From Pseudomonadota bacterium (lineage in GTDB: Bacteria; Pseudomonadota; Alphaproteobacteria; SHVZ01): a DNA stretch of 64,000 nucleotides. The notes below the pieces were generated by a model. The model was not told where the DNA came from and made no database searches. It was given only the letters and a program-made list of their open reading frames with translations. A program made the position numbers and the translations under genes. Of the stretch, positions 37,537 to 48,180 are shown piece by piece (positions within the stretch are counted from its first letter, which is position 1; the number at the start of each line of letters is the position of its first letter). The DNA lies in assembly GCA_016195085.1 (NCBI GenBank), contig JACQAG010000059.1:1-64000 (forward strand). The letters run 5' to 3'.

Positions 37537-39072
37537 TCACGCCGCGCTCGGCGCCGGCGCCGGCTCGTCGGCGAACCAATGGGCCCGTGCCGCCATGATC
37601 ACCTGGTTCGCCTCCTCTTCGCTAAGCGCGTCGGCGCCGACGATCTCGCGGAGCTCGTCGCTCGCCAGGTCGGCCAGGTCATCCAACGTCTTGACGCCCT
37701 TATCGCCGAGCTGGACCAGCATCTGCGGCGTCAGCCCCTCGATAGCCGCCACTTCGTCGGCCACGCCCAAGGTCTTCCGCTGCTCGGTCAGCTTCTCGTT
37801 GCGCTCGGCGATGAACGCCCGCGCCCGCTCCCTGAGCTCGGCCGCGACGTCGCGGTCGAAGCCCTCGATGCCGGCCAAATCGTCCAAGGGGACGAATGCC
37901 ACGTCCTCGACCGTGGTGAATCCTTCCGTCACCAGGAGATGGGCGATCACGTCGTCGACGTCGAGCGCCTCGATGAACATCTTCGAGCGCGAGCGGAACT
38001 CCTCGGTCCGCCGCTCGGATTCCTCGGCCTCGGTCAGGATGTCGATATCCCATCCCGTCAGCATGGATGCCAGGCGCACGTTCTGGCCGCGCCGCCCGAT
38101 GGCGAGGCTCAGCTGGTCGTCGGGAACGATTACCTCGATGCGACCCGCGTCCTCGTCCAAGACCACCTTCGCCACTTCGGCCGGCGCCAGCGCGTTCACC
38201 ACGAAGTTGGCGGGGTCCTGCGACCAGGGAATGATGTCGATCTTCTCGCCCTGCAGCTCGGCCACCACCGCCTGCACGCGGCTGCCGCGCATGCCCACGC
38301 AGGCGCCGACCGGGTCGATCGAGGAATCATTGGAGATGACCGCGATCTTGGCGCGGCTGCCGGGGTCGCGCGCCACCGCCTTGATCTCGATGATGCCGTC
38401 GTAGATCTCCGGCACCTCCTGGGCGAACAGCTTCGCCATGAATTGCGGATGGGTGCGCGACAGGAAGATCTGCGGGCCCCTGAGCTCCTCGCGCACGTCA
38501 TAGATATAGGCGCGCACCCGGTCGCCGGTGCGGAAACTCTCGCGCGGCAGGAGCTCGTCGCGCCTGAGGATCGCCTCGGCGCGGCCCAGATCCACGGTGA
38601 CATTGCCGAACTCGACCCGCTTGACCAGACCGTTGACGATCTCGCCGACCCGGTTCTTGTACTCGTTGAACTGCCGGGTGCGCTCGGCCTCGCGCACCTT
38701 CTGCACGATCACCTGCTTGGCGGTCTGCGCGGCAACCCGGCCGAAATCGATCGGCGGCAGCGGATCGACGAGGAAGTCGCCGATGGCCGCATCGGGCTTG
38801 ATCGCCTCCGCCTGGGCCAGCGTCAGTTGCGTGGCCTCGTTCTCGATGATCTCGACCACCTGACGATGGCGGGTGAGCAGGATGTCGCCGCTCACCCGAT
38901 CGATCGAGGCGCGAATGTCGTGCTCGTGGCCGTATTTGGAGCGACCCACCTTCTGGATGGCCATTTCCATGGCTTCCAGCACCTCGTCGCGCTCGATGCC
39001 CTTCTCGCGGGCGACAGCGTCGGCCACTTGCAGGAGCTCGAGTCGGTTCAATAGATATCCGCTGCTTTCCAT
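37537..39072 (-). CDS. nusA: Transcription termination/antitermination factor NusA
   Basis: NusA binds RNA polymerase and nascent RNA, modulating pausing, termination and antitermination. The chosen ATG gives 511 residues, [20 protein letters not shown], with AAGAGG six bases before it. A TTG 18 bases upstream is rejected. Domains in order are: NTD to about 130, S1 ([20 protein letters not shown]), KH1 and KH2 ([20 protein letters not shown] and [16 protein letters not shown]), and two Cys-poor acidic repeats at the C-terminus. The order rimP-nusA-ylxR-infB is standard. A promoter plus intrinsic terminator upstream of rimP may provide attenuation of the whole operon. Confidence 0.96.
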   Translation of the reverse strand: MESSGYLLNRLELLQVADAVAREKGIERDEVLEAMEMAIQKVGRSKYGHEHDIRASIDRVSGDILLTRHRQVVEIIENEATQLTLAQAEAIKPDAAIGDFLVDPLPPIDFGRVAAQTAKQVIVQKVREAERTRQFNEYKNRVGEIVNGLVKRVEFGNVTVDLGRAEAILRRDELLPRESFRTGDRVRAYIYDVREELRGPQIFLSRTHPQFMAKLFAQEVPEIYDGIIEIKAVARDPGSRAKIAVISNDSSIDPVGACVGMRGSRVQAVVAELQGEKIDIIPWSQDPANFVVNALAPAEVAKVVLDEDAGRIEVIVPDDQLSLAIGRRGQNVRLASMLTGWDIDILTEAEESERRTEEFRSRSKMFIEALDVDDVIAHLLVTEGFTTVEDVAFVPLDDLAGIEGFDRDVAAELRERARAFIAERNEKLTEQRKTLGVADEVAAIEGLTPQMLVQLGDKGVKTLDDLADLASDELREIVGADALSEEEANQVIMAARAHWFADEPAPAPSAA

Positions 39073-39106
39073 CGCCTCTTGGTATCCCAAATCTCGAATT
39101 AAACGC

Positions 39107-39619
39107 CTAGTGCCGCTTGGCGCCCTGGGCGAGCAGCTCGTCGGTCATGACGAGGCGCGCCTTCTGGATGATCGCGAGCGGCACATCGACCTCGCCCGAC
39201 TCTTCGACCAGCCGCACTTTGGTCCCATCGGCCAGGCCGACGAGACGGCCCTTGAAGCGCCGCCTGCCGGCGACCGCAGCCTTGGTCTCGAGCTTGGCCA
39301 CGAAGCCGGCAAACCGCGTGTAGTCCTCCGGCCTGGTGAGCGGCCGGTCGATCCCCGGCGAGCTCACCTCGAGGGTGTAGGTGCTGGCGATCAGATCCTC
39401 GACATCGAGCAAGGCCGAGACGGTCCGGCTGATGCGCGCGCAGTCCTCGACCGACATGGGCATGCCGTCGCGGCGCTCGGCCATGACCTGCAGCACCGGC
39501 CGATGCCTGCCGGAGAGCTGGATCCGCACGATCGCGTAGCCCAACGCCTCGATCGAGGGCGTCAGCATGCGTTCGATCCGATCCATCGGCCCGCCATTGG
39601 ACGGGCTTACGGGCTCCAT
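39107..39619 (-). CDS. rimP: Ribosome maturation factor RimP
   Basis: RimP is needed for 30S subunit maturation. The 170-residue protein has the N-terminal LTPSIEALGYAIVRIQLSG, then VEDCARISRTVSALLDVED and LEVSSPGIDRPLTRPEDYTR, the strongest RimP signature. It ends in a C-terminal SH3-like region (FKGRLVGLADGTKVRLVEE). The ATG gives 12 residues before the core, so an internal Met12 is possible. It leads the nusA-infB operon. A -35/-10 pair and a terminator stem precede it. Confidence 0.93.
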   Translation of the reverse strand: MEPVSPSNGGPMDRIERMLTPSIEALGYAIVRIQLSGRHRPVLQVMAERRDGMPMSVEDCARISRTVSALLDVEDLIASTYTLEVSSPGIDRPLTRPEDYTRFAGFVAKLETKAAVAGRRRFKGRLVGLADGTKVRLVEESGEVDVPLAIIQKARLVMTDELLAQGAKRH

Positions 39620-39662
39620 GCCTTCACCATCTCCTGCGAACGAAAAGGAGGCCTCTCAAACG

Positions 39663-39684
39663 AAAAAGTGGGCCCGCGGCCCAC
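39663..39684 (-). terminator. Intrinsic terminator or attenuator in the rimP leader
   Basis: Read on the minus strand, GTGGGCC-GCG-GGCCCAC is a perfect 7-bp stem with three-base loop, followed directly by TTTTT. It lies about 60 bases after a good promoter and 44 bases before rimP. It could end trmB transcripts or act as an attenuator for rimP-nusA-infB. Confidence 0.7.
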
Positions 39685-39743
39685 CTCGATCCTGATTCCC
39701 GGCAATTCGTCCAACCAGTAGGCCTTACGGGAATCGAGGCGGG

Positions 39744-39772
39744 ACTATAGCGATTTCCCCGCGTCCATCAAG
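39744..39772 (-). promoter_or_regulatory. Candidate promoter of the rimP-nusA-infB operon
   Basis: On the minus strand TTGATG (39772-39767) and TATAGT (39749-39744) are separated by 17 bases, close to a sigma-70 consensus. The -10 box overlaps the trmB stop codon. Transcription would begin near 39737, giving a leader of about 120 bases with the terminator at 39663-39684 inside it. Confidence 0.55.
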
Positions 39773-40476
39773 GGCTTTATCCCGCGCGGCATCCGCTCGA
39801 AGAGCAAGTAGTGCGGGCTCAAGCCCTTGGCAAGCGCCTTCGCCTCATAGCGGGTAGGGATCCAGCCGGGCGGCCTCAGGACGGTGTCCTCGGGCACCTG
39901 GCGCACACCCTGCCAGAGCCCGTGGCCGGTCATGGTCTCGCGCATGGCGGCCACATAGTCGGCATCGTCGCTGGCGAGCAGGAGCCGAGCCCCGTCGGAC
40001 ATGATCCGCGCCAGCTCGCCCGCGGTCTTGGGATTGACCAGGCGGCGCTTGTGGTGCCGGAGCTTGGGCCAGGGATCGGGAAACAGGATGAAGCAACGGG
40101 CGATCGAAGCCTCGGCCAAGGCCTCGATGAGGATGCGGCCGTCCTCGGGGAAGATGCGGATATTGCCGAGGCGCTCCCTCTCGATCCGGGCCAAGAGCGA
40201 GGCAATGCCGTTCAAGAACGGCTCGGCGCCGAGAAAACCGATCCCTGGATGGTCCTTGGCGGCGACGGCCAGGTGCTCGCCCCCGCCGAAGCCAAGCTCG
40301 AGCCAGACGGCCGCGGCGGGCGGCTGAAACAGCGTGCTTGGATCGAGCCCGGGTGTGGCCTCGATCCGGAGCGCCGGCAGCAGCCGGGCCAAGAGCTCGC
40401 GGCGGCCAGGGCGAAGCGGCCGACCCTGGCGGCGGCCATAGAGGACTCGGCGGGGGCGCCGGTCGGTTTCGGCCAA
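39745..40476 (-). CDS. trmB: tRNA (guanine-N7)-methyltransferase
   Basis: TrmB methylates G46 of tRNAs at N7 using SAM. The 243-residue protein starts at a TTG (MAETDRRPRRVLYGRRQGRP) and carries WLELGFGGGEHLAVAAKDHP, the SAM loop, then FPDPWPKLRHHKRRLVNP with the family-defining PDPWPK motif. It ends RYEAKALAKG with the conserved Glu region. It follows metK, separated by a 195-bp element with long inverted ends. The element also supplies the AGGGG in front of the start codon. Confidence 0.95.
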   Translation of the reverse strand: MAETDRRPRRVLYGRRQGRPLRPGRRELLARLLPALRIEATPGLDPSTLFQPPAAAVWLELGFGGGEHLAVAAKDHPGIGFLGAEPFLNGIASLLARIERERLGNIRIFPEDGRILIEALAEASIARCFILFPDPWPKLRHHKRRLVNPKTAGELARIMSDGARLLLASDDADYVAAMRETMTGHGLWQGVRQVPEDTVLRPPGWIPTRYEAKALAKGLSPHYLLFERMPRGIKPLMDAGKSL

Positions 40477-40481
40477 CAGTC

Positions 40482-40676
40482 AGCCCCTATTTCTCACCGG
40501 GATCGGGAGCAGCGTCGCGCCGCGCCAAGCCGCTCGCCGGGGGTGGGATATAGAAGGGGGTGGTCCCCACCCCCTCCTCGATCCTCCCCCAGTGCGCAGC
40601 ATTGCTCTTCGCGGCTTTCCTCGCCGGTGATCGCGTGAGCCCGTCGCTGCCCCGATCCCGGTGAGAAATAGGGGCT
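40482..40676. mobile_element. 195-bp element with 32/33-bp inverted ends between metK and trmB
   Basis: The arms at 40482-40514 and 40645-40676 are complementary over 32 bases with a single extra base. The first 20 are AGCCCCTATTTCTCACCGGG. The element starts right at the metK stop codon and ends just before the trmB start. Its interior holds a G/C-run hairpin of the kind seen elsewhere in the window (AGGGGGTGG/CCACCCCCT). It encodes no plausible protein, so it would be a non-autonomous element if mobile. Confidence 0.55.
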
Positions 40677-41866
40677 TACCGAAACGCCGCCTGCAGACCC
40701 TTCACCAGGTCGAGGCGCTCCCAGGAGAAGGCGCCATCCGGCTCGGGCTTGCGGCCGAAATGACCATAGGCGGATGTCCGCGCATAGATCGGCCGGTTGA
40801 GGCCGAGATGCTCGCGGATGCCCCGCGGGGAGAGATCCACGAGCTGCTGCAGCACCTTCGACAGCTTGGCCTCGTCCACCTGGCCGGTGCCGTGGGTGTC
40901 GACATAGACCGAGAGCGGGCGGGCGACGCCGATGGCATAGGAGAGCTGGATGGTGCAGCGCTGGGCGATGCCGGCGGCCACGACGTTCTTCGCCAGGTAG
41001 CGCGCCGCATAGGCGGCCGAGCGGTCGACCTTGGTCGGATCCTTGCCGGAAAAGGCGCCACCGCCATGGGGCGCCGCACCGCCATAGGTGTCGACGATGA
41101 TCTTGCGGCCGGTGAGGCCGGCATCCCCATCCGGCCCGCCGATGACGAAGCGGCCGGTCGGGTTCACATAGAAATGCGCCTCGTCGCACATCCAACCCTC
41201 GGGCAGGACCTTTTTCACATAGGGCCGGACGATCTCGCGCACATCGTCCTGGTCGACCTTTTCGCTGTGCTGGGTCGAGACCACGATGGCTGTGCAACCG
41301 ACGGGCTTGCCGTTGACGTAGCGAAGCGTGACCTGGCTCTTGGCGTCCGGCCCCAGCATCGGTTCCTTGCCGCTATGACGGGCCTCGGCCATGGTGCGGA
41401 GAATGTTCTGCGCGTATTGAATCGGCGCCGGCATCAGCTCCGGGGTGTCGTTGCAGGCATAGCCGAACATGATCCCCTGGTCGCCCGCGCCCTCGTCCTT
41501 ATTGCCCTTGGCGTCGACGCCCATGGCGATATCGGCCGATTGGGCGTGGAGGTAGATGGCGATTTTCGCCTTCTGCCAATGGAAACCTTTCTGCGCGTAG
41601 CCGATGTCCTTGATGGCGCGGCGGATCGGCGATTCGAGCTTCTCTTTCTTGATCTTGCCGTCCTTGGTGACGAGCGAGCGGGGTCCGCGTACCTCGCCTG
41701 CGAGCACGATGCGGTTGGTGGTGACCAAGGTCTCACAGGCGACGCGGGCAAAGGGATCCGCACCCAGGAACAGATCGACGATGGTGTCGGAAATGCGGTC
41801 GCAGACCTTGTCGGGGTGACCCTCGGCAACGGACTCGCTGGTGAAGACGTAGTCGGATTTCGCCAC
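40676..41866 (-). CDS. metK: S-adenosylmethionine synthetase
   Basis: MetK makes SAM from methionine and ATP. The 396-residue protein has [18 protein letters not shown] at the N-terminus with the catalytic His, then [12 protein letters not shown] (signature 1), [19 protein letters not shown] (signature 2) and [10 protein letters not shown]. The start is a GTG. A stem of seven pairs (41868-41874 with 41908-41914) covers the G-rich ribosome site, so translation may be controlled. It follows the PraR-type regulator, as in many alphaproteobacteria, and is upstream of trmB. Confidence 0.96.
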   Translation of the reverse strand: MAKSDYVFTSESVAEGHPDKVCDRISDTIVDLFLGADPFARVACETLVTTNRIVLAGEVRGPRSLVTKDGKIKKEKLESPIRRAIKDIGYAQKGFHWQKAKIAIYLHAQSADIAMGVDAKGNKDEGAGDQGIMFGYACNDTPELMPAPIQYAQNILRTMAEARHSGKEPMLGPDAKSQVTLRYVNGKPVGCTAIVVSTQHSEKVDQDDVREIVRPYVKKVLPEGWMCDEAHFYVNPTGRFVIGGPDGDAGLTGRKIIVDTYGGAAPHGGGAFSGKDPTKVDRSAAYAARYLAKNVVAAGIAQRCTIQLSYAIGVARPLSVYVDTHGTGQVDEAKLSKVLQQLVDLSPRGIREHLGLNRPIYARTSAYGHFGRKPEPDGAFSWERLDLVKGLQAAFR

Positions 41867-41867
41867 A

Positions 41868-41914
41868 GGCGCCCCCCCGTCAGCTGCGGATCTGCATTGG
41901 AATCGGCGGGCGCC
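41868..41914 (-). promoter_or_regulatory. Stem covering the metK ribosome-binding site
   Basis: GGCGCCC at 41908-41914 (minus strand) pairs perfectly with GGGCGCC at 41868-41874, which is the segment just before the GTG of metK and includes part of a run of G residues acting as Shine-Dalgarno. The 33-base loop could close it in response to a ligand. SAM-binding leaders are known upstream of metK genes, but I do not recognise a specific class here. Confidence 0.35.
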
Positions 41915-42062
41915 TCAGATGAGGAGGCAACCGATCGGTGCCGGATCGCAAAGCGCCGTGTTCTCGCAAGGTTTACGGCGACGGGTCAAGCAGTTTCCGG
42001 CGATCCGCCTCCGCGGTGCGGCGCGCTCGGCTTGTGGGCAGGATGTGGGCCGGAGAATGGGC

Positions 42063-42539
42063 CTAGGCCTGAGCCTTGCCATTCGCGTTGGCGATCGACT
42101 TCGCCAGCTCGAAGACGCGCTTGCGGACCGTGAGATCGTTGATCCGGTAATAGGCGCGCACCAGCTCCAAAGTCTCGCGCCTTGCCATCGGGTCGGCATC
42201 GAAATCGGCCGGACGCTCTTCGGCGAGCCCGGCGCTGAGCTGTCCCGGCGAGCGCGCCGCCACCTCAGAAGCCATGTCTTCGAAAAAATAGGAGACGGGA
42301 ACGTCCAGCACCCGGCTCAGATCGAACAGCCGGCTGGCGCCGATCCGGTTGGTGCCGCGCTCGTATTTCTGCACCTGCTGGAAGGTCAGGCCCAGCGCCT
42401 CGCCCAATTTTTCTTGGCTCATGCCAAGCAAGGTTCGACGCAGGCGTACGCGGCCCCCGACATGCACGTCGATGGGGTTGGGCTTACCGTCTGGGGAGCC
42501 GCGCGAGAACGCTCGACGCGTGCTTCCTCGTGGAGCCAT
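42063..42539 (-). CDS. XRE-family transcriptional regulator, PraR/PhrR-like
   Basis: The 158-residue protein has the cro/C1-type helix-turn-helix near residues 25-80: PIDVHVGGRVRLRRTLLGMS, QEKLGEALGLTFQQVQKYER and GTNRIGASRLFDLSRVLDVP. The VPVSYFFEDM tail matches the rhizobial PraR/PhrR regulators, which control quorum sensing and biofilm formation and lie next to metK. The N-terminus is longer than usual (about 20 residues, SRGSPDGKPNP), so the true start could be internal. The promoter contains a palindrome, so autorepression is likely. Confidence 0.85.
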   Translation of the reverse strand: MAPRGSTRRAFSRGSPDGKPNPIDVHVGGRVRLRRTLLGMSQEKLGEALGLTFQQVQKYERGTNRIGASRLFDLSRVLDVPVSYFFEDMASEVAARSPGQLSAGLAEERPADFDADPMARRETLELVRAYYRINDLTVRKRVFELAKSIANANGKAQA

Positions 42540-42571
42540 GGCAGCGATTTTCCAATCGGAATGTGGTTAAC

Positions 42572-42601
42572 TAATTAGGCCATACTTCCGTATGCGGTCA
42601 A
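42572..42601 (-). promoter_or_regulatory. praR-like gene promoter with palindrome in the spacer
   Basis: On the minus strand TTGACC (42601-42596) and TAATTA (42577-42572) are separated by 18 bases. The spacer contains CATACGGAAGTATG (42581-42594), five-base inverted arms around GGAA. A repressor bound there would block polymerase, consistent with autoregulation by the XRE protein. Confidence 0.55.
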
Positions 42602-42635
42602 TACGATATTGCTTAGTTGTGGCAGGACCTTGCCA

Positions 42636-44203
42636 CTATTTTTTTGTCCCACGCCGACGCTCGATGCCGGCACCGGCAAGGAGCATTCCAAGGCCCAATA
42701 GAACACACATGGTGTCGCCCCAGCGCGCATAAAGGGGGGCCGTCGCCAGCGCTCCCGGCAAGGGCGAATCAATCACCCCCTCACGGTCGAGACCGAGCCG
42801 GGCGCGCACGCGGCCATAGGCATCGACCACGCCGGAGATGCCGGTATTGGCCACGCGCACCAAGGGTAGCCCCTCCTCGATGGTGCGCATGCGGGCGATG
42901 GCGAAATGCTGGTAGGGCCCGGTCGAGCGCCCATACCAGGCATCGTTGGTGAGGTTGACGAGCCAAGCCGGGCGCGCGCCTTCATTCACCACCTGGCCCG
43001 GGAAAATCGCTTCGTAGCAAATGAGCGCGCCGGCCGGGGGCGCGCCTGGAATCAGCAGCCTCTCGAGCCCGGCGCCGGTCGAGAAATCGACCTCCCCCAC
43101 CAAGGTCCAGCTCGCCGGGAACAGACGGCGGAGCGGTTGGTATTCCCCGAAGGGCACCAGATGAACCTTGTCGTAGCCGGCAACCTGTCTTCCCTCCTCG
43201 TCGAAGACGAGAAGCCCATTCCAGACTTGCCAAGGCTGGAGACCGGGAGGAGTCACCCGGATGGCACCGGTGATGAGCGCCCCGCCGCGGGGCAGCGCCT
43301 GGCCGAGGATGGGGATCGGCCGGGGATCGCGCACGACCGGGTAGGGAAGCGCCGTCTCCGGCCAAATCACATGGGTGATCGGCGCATCGCCCGGCCGCAT
43401 CGATAGCTCGACGTAGCGGGCAAGGGTCGCCGCCTGCTGCTCGGGCACGAATTTGAGGTGTTGCGGCACATTGCCCTGAACCAGGCGCAGCCGCACGCCG
43501 GCGACGTCGGCCTCGCCGGCGCCCTCGAGGCGCAGCCAGCCCGCGCCCGCGATCAGGAAGAGGCCGGCAAGAGCGATCATCACCGCGACGCGGCCCCGCG
43601 GGCGAGCCAGGAGTGCGGGCATCGCCGCCACCGCCACGGTGATCAGGCTGAGGCCGTAGGCGCCGATGACCGAGGCCGCCTCAGCCACCCAGAGCCAGTC
43701 GGCCCAGGCATAGCCGATCAAGTTCCACGGAAAGCCGGTCAGCACATGCCCGCGCAGCCATTCGAGCGCGGTCCATGCCAGCGCCAGCGCCAGCACGCGC
43801 GCGGCACCCTGCCACCGGGTCCGCCAGACGAGCCAGAGCGCCGCACCGGTGAAGAGTCCCAGAACCGCCGGCAGCCCCGCCACCGCAAACGGCACCGCCC
43901 AGGCGAAAGTCCAACCGTCGACGATGAGCGCGTTGGCGATCCAATAGAGGCCGAGCACGAAGTAGCCGAAGCCGAACCACCAGCCGGCAAGAAAGGCGCC
44001 GGCGCTGCCGGCGGCGCCATCCAAGAGCCAGAGCAGGCCCGGAAAGGAAATGAGGAGGACCGGTGCTGCATCGAAAGGCGGCAGCGCCAGGGCGGCGAGC
44101 CCGCCCAGCCCAAACGTCGCCAGCGCGCGCGACCATCCCCGGCTTCGCGCGCATGACGCTGCGATCCGCGGCAGCCGACCCGGCGCTTGGTCCGAGATGG
44201 TGC

Positions 44204-44207
<4 letters not shown>
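42636..44207 (-). CDS. lnt: Apolipoprotein N-acyltransferase (probable CTG start)
   Basis: Lnt adds the third acyl chain to lipoproteins at the inner membrane. Multiple membrane segments occupy the first 220 residues, followed by a nitrilase-like domain with catalytic Glu284 (WPETALPYP), Lys347 (GYDKVHLVPFGEY) and Cys397 (LICYEAIFPGQV). A TTG at 44024 would give 462 residues. The frame stays open upstream and encodes the expected first helix, including SRGWSRALATFGLGGLAA. No ATG, GTG or TTG lies in that part. CTG at 44207 overlaps the corC TGA as CTGA, parallel to the preceding junctions, giving 523 residues, normal for Lnt. The CTG start is inference. Confidence 0.88.
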
Positions 44208-45132
<925 letters not shown>

Positions 45133-45136
<4 letters not shown>

Positions 45137-45672
45137 GGGCGCGCTCGCACCTCTGCCCGCGCCTCGCGCCGGCGGACGGCGGCGCTCTGGAGGCAAGCGC
45201 GGTAGGGATCGGGCACGCCCAGCTTGGCGAGGATCGTCCGCTCGAGCCTCTCCATGGCCGCCGCCTCGGCGTTCCTGGCGTGATCATGGCCGAGAAGATG
45301 CAGCACGCCATGGACGACGAGATGGCTCAAATGATCGGCAAAGGGCTTCTTTTGCTCTTTGGCTTCGCCCTGCACCGTCTCGAAGGCGAGCACCACGTCG
45401 CCGAGGAGGCGCGGCTGCCGGGCTGCACCGCTCGCCGCATCGCCGGCGAAGGAGAGCACATTGGTCGGCTTGTCCTGGCCGCGAAACTCACGGTTCAGCC
45501 GCCGCGCCAGCCGGTCGCCGGCAAGCGCGATGCTGAGCTCGACGGCTCCCTGCGCCGGTCCGCTTGCGAGCGCCGCCATCGCCGCGCGCCGGGCGACGGC
45601 GGCGCAATCCGGCAGCTTGGCGGTCCAACGCCTCGAGAGCATGGCGATCGCGATGTCAGGCTTCGCTCTCAC
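45133..45672 (-). CDS. ybeY: Endoribonuclease YbeY (16S rRNA 3'-end maturation)
   Basis: YbeY is a zinc-dependent single-strand RNase needed for 16S rRNA processing and quality control. The 179-residue protein has NREFRGQDKPTNVLSFAGD and the zinc site HLVVHGVLHLLGHDH, with three His in the H(x)3H(x)5H pattern. The GTG start overlaps the phoH stop as GTGA. The N-terminus is about 20 residues longer than the E. coli protein. It is coupled to corC by ATGA. Confidence 0.94.
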
Positions 45673-46700
45673 CGATGCTCCTCTTTGGCCTTGGCGGCAA
45701 GCAGCCTTGGATCCTTCGCGTTGTAGGCGCGTACGATCCGGGTCACCAGCGGATGGCGGACCACGTCGGCATCGGTGAACTCCGTGACGGTGACACCGGT
45801 GACCCCCTTCAGTGTCTCCAAGGCGTCGTTGAGCCCGGACCTGGCGCCGAGCGGCAGATCGATCTGGCTCGGATCGCCGGTGACCGACATGCGGCTGTTC
45901 TCGCCGAGCCGGGTCAGGAACATCTTCATCTGCGTGGGCGTGGTGTTCTGCGCCTCATCCAAGATGATGAAGGAGTTGGCGAGAGTGCGCCCGCGCATGA
46001 AGGCCAAGGGCGCGATCTCGATCTCGCCCGACTTCAAGCGACGATCCACCTGCTCGCCCGGCATCATGTCGTAGAGCGCATCGTAGAGCGGGCGGAGATA
46101 GGGGTCGATTTTCTCCTTCATGTCGCCGGGAAGGAATCCCAGGCGCTCGCCGGCCTCGACCGCCGGACGCGACAGGATGATGCGGTCGACCCGCTTCTCG
46201 CGGAGAAAGGCCACGGCCACCGCCACGGCGAGGTAGGTCTTGCCGGTGCCGGCGGGACCGAGACCGAACACCAGCTCGAAGCGCCGGAGCGCATGGATAT
46301 AGTCCGCCTGCACCGGCGAACGGGCGATGATCGGGCGCTTCCAGGTCTGCACCGCAGCACCCGCCTCCTCGAAGCCTTCGCCGTTGCCGGAGGCGGCCTC
46401 ACCCTGGCCGCCCTGCCCGGCCCAGAGAATGGCGGCATCGACCACCGAGGCCTCCAGCTCGGGCGGTGCGGCACCGCCGCGCTTGTGCTCGGCCAGACGG
46501 TCGTAGAGCGCCTTCAGGGTGGCATCGGCGGCGCGGGCCGATCCTTCCGGTCCGGTAATGGCGACGACATTGCCGCGCGATGCGATGCTGACATCGAAGC
46601 TTTGCTCGATGCGAGCGAGGTGACGGTCGTGCTCGCCGAACAGGATCGGCAGCAGGCTATTGTCACCGAACTCTCGGCGGATCGGATCCTGACGCGTCAA
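45669..46700 (-). CDS. ybeZ: PhoH-like ATPase (YbeZ)
   Basis: The 343-residue protein is a PhoH-family P-loop ATPase that interacts with YbeY and ribosomes. Walker A is [16 protein letters not shown], followed by [20 protein letters not shown] and Walker [21 protein letters not shown], then [20 protein letters not shown]. An N-terminal KH-like region precedes ([20 protein letters not shown]). The TTG start overlaps the miaB stop as TTGA. It belongs to the miaB-phoH-ybeY-corC-lnt run. Confidence 0.94.
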   Translation of the reverse strand: MTRQDPIRREFGDNSLLPILFGEHDRHLARIEQSFDVSIASRGNVVAITGPEGSARAADATLKALYDRLAEHKRGGAAPPELEASVVDAAILWAGQGGQGEAASGNGEGFEEAGAAVQTWKRPIIARSPVQADYIHALRRFELVFGLGPAGTGKTYLAVAVAVAFLREKRVDRIILSRPAVEAGERLGFLPGDMKEKIDPYLRPLYDALYDMMPGEQVDRRLKSGEIEIAPLAFMRGRTLANSFIILDEAQNTTPTQMKMFLTRLGENSRMSVTGDPSQIDLPLGARSGLNDALETLKGVTGVTVTEFTDADVVRHPLVTRIVRAYNAKDPRLLAAKAKEEHR

Positions 46701-48064
46701 GCTTGCGTCCCCGCAGGGGCCGCCGCCGCCGGCTCGACCAGGCGAGCAGCCAGACTGTTGGCGTAGGCGCCGATCACCTCGACATCGACCAAACGGCCGA
46801 GCATCCGGCTCGGCGCCTCGAAATACACCGACTGCATGTAGGGACTCCGACCGATCAGCTGGCCTGTACGCCGGCCGCCTCGCTCGGCCAGGACGGCGAT
46901 GCGGCGGCCAAGCGCATCCCTGTTGAAGGCGCGCTGATGTTTGCCGATGGCGGCCTGCAGTTGCGCCAAGCGATCCTCCTTGACCGGTTCGGGCACTTGG
47001 CCCGCGAGCGCCGCGGCGGGGGTGCCGGGCCGCGGGCTGTATTTGAACGAGTAGGCTTGCGCGTAGGCGACACTCTCGACGAGCCCGACCGTCAGCTGGA
47101 AGTCTTCCTCGCTCTCGCCCGGAAATCCGACGATGAAATCCGAAGACAGCGCCAGATCGGCCCGCACCTTGCGAATGCGCTCGACGACCCGGAGATAGTG
47201 CTGGGCCGTATGGCGTCGGTTCATCGCCGCCAGGACGCGATCGGAGCCCGACTGCGCCGGCAGATGCAGGAAGGGCATGAGCTGCGGCACCTCGCGGTGG
47301 GCCTGAATGAGCTCGTCATCCATGTCCATGGGGTGCGAGGTCGTGTAGCGGAGCCGCTCGAGTCCGTCGATTTCGGCGAGCGCCCGGATGAGCCGACCGA
47401 GACCCCAGCCGGCACCGTCCGGCCCTTCTCCGTGATAGGCGTTGACGTTCTGGCCGAGAAGGGTGATCTCGATCGCCCCCGCCGCCACCAGGCGCCGAGC
47501 CTCGGCCAGGATCGCCTGGGCGGGCCTCGAGTATTCGGCGCCGCGGGTATAGGGGACGACGCAGAAGGTGCAGAACTTGTCGCAGCCTTCCTGCACCGAG
47601 AGGAAAGCTGAGGCGGCCGCTCTCAGGCTCGCCTCCGGCAAGTGGTCGAACTTGGGCTCGACCGGGAACTCCGTATCGAGCACGCCGCCGCCGGCACGGG
47701 TCGCCCGCGCCAACAGCTCCGGCAGCCGGTGATAGGCCTGCGGGCCCACCACCAGATCGACGAAGGGTGCCCGCTCGAGGATCTCCTGACCCTCGGCCTG
47801 GGCGACGCAGCCGGCGACCGCGATGATCATGCCCCGGCCTTGCTCCAGGCGCGCCTCCTTCAGCGGGCGCAGGCGCCCCAGCTCGGAGAAGGTCTTCTCC
47901 GCCGCCTTCTCGCGGATGTGGCAGGTATTGAGGATGATCATGTCGGCCGTCTCCGGCCGCGCCGCCGCCACAAAGCCGAGGGGCGCCAGGACATCCGCCA
48001 TCCGACCGGAGTCGTAGACGTTCATCTGGCAGCCATAGGTTTTGATATAGAGCTGCTTCGCCAA
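46697..48064 (-). CDS. miaB: tRNA-2-methylthio-N6-dimethylallyladenosine synthase
   Basis: MiaB adds the 2-methylthio group to i6A37 of tRNA, using two [4Fe-4S] clusters and SAM. The 455-residue protein starts at TTG with [17 protein letters not shown], the first of the three N-terminal cluster cysteines, and [16 protein letters not shown]. The radical-SAM motif is [20 protein letters not shown] (CxxxCxxC). The C-terminal TRAM domain ends with [11 protein letters not shown]. It follows plsC by 116 bases. Its TGA overlaps the next gene by four bases. Confidence 0.96.
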   Translation of the reverse strand: MAKQLYIKTYGCQMNVYDSGRMADVLAPLGFVAAARPETADMIILNTCHIREKAAEKTFSELGRLRPLKEARLEQGRGMIIAVAGCVAQAEGQEILERAPFVDLVVGPQAYHRLPELLARATRAGGGVLDTEFPVEPKFDHLPEASLRAAASAFLSVQEGCDKFCTFCVVPYTRGAEYSRPAQAILAEARRLVAAGAIEITLLGQNVNAYHGEGPDGAGWGLGRLIRALAEIDGLERLRYTTSHPMDMDDELIQAHREVPQLMPFLHLPAQSGSDRVLAAMNRRHTAQHYLRVVERIRKVRADLALSSDFIVGFPGESEEDFQLTVGLVESVAYAQAYSFKYSPRPGTPAAALAGQVPEPVKEDRLAQLQAAIGKHQRAFNRDALGRRIAVLAERGGRRTGQLIGRSPYMQSVYFEAPSRMLGRLVDVEVIGAYANSLAARLVEPAAAAPAGTQA

Positions 48065-48180
48065 GCTCTTACCCGGTCGGCGCGTTGCCGGCGGCCGACG
48101 CCCTGACCGGCCGTAATGCTGCGATCCTGCGATGGGTCACTCTAAGCAAAAACATGACCATGGCTCGGGGCATCGTCAAG

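Noticed and set aside
41867-42062. SAM-II or other known SAM riboswitch before metK
   Set aside because: I could not match the conserved core of any known class. Only a ribosome-site stem is supported.
42636-44024. lnt starting at the TTG at 44024
   Set aside because: It would remove the first membrane segment that is encoded in frame upstream. The CTGA overlap gives a full-length protein, though without experimental proof.
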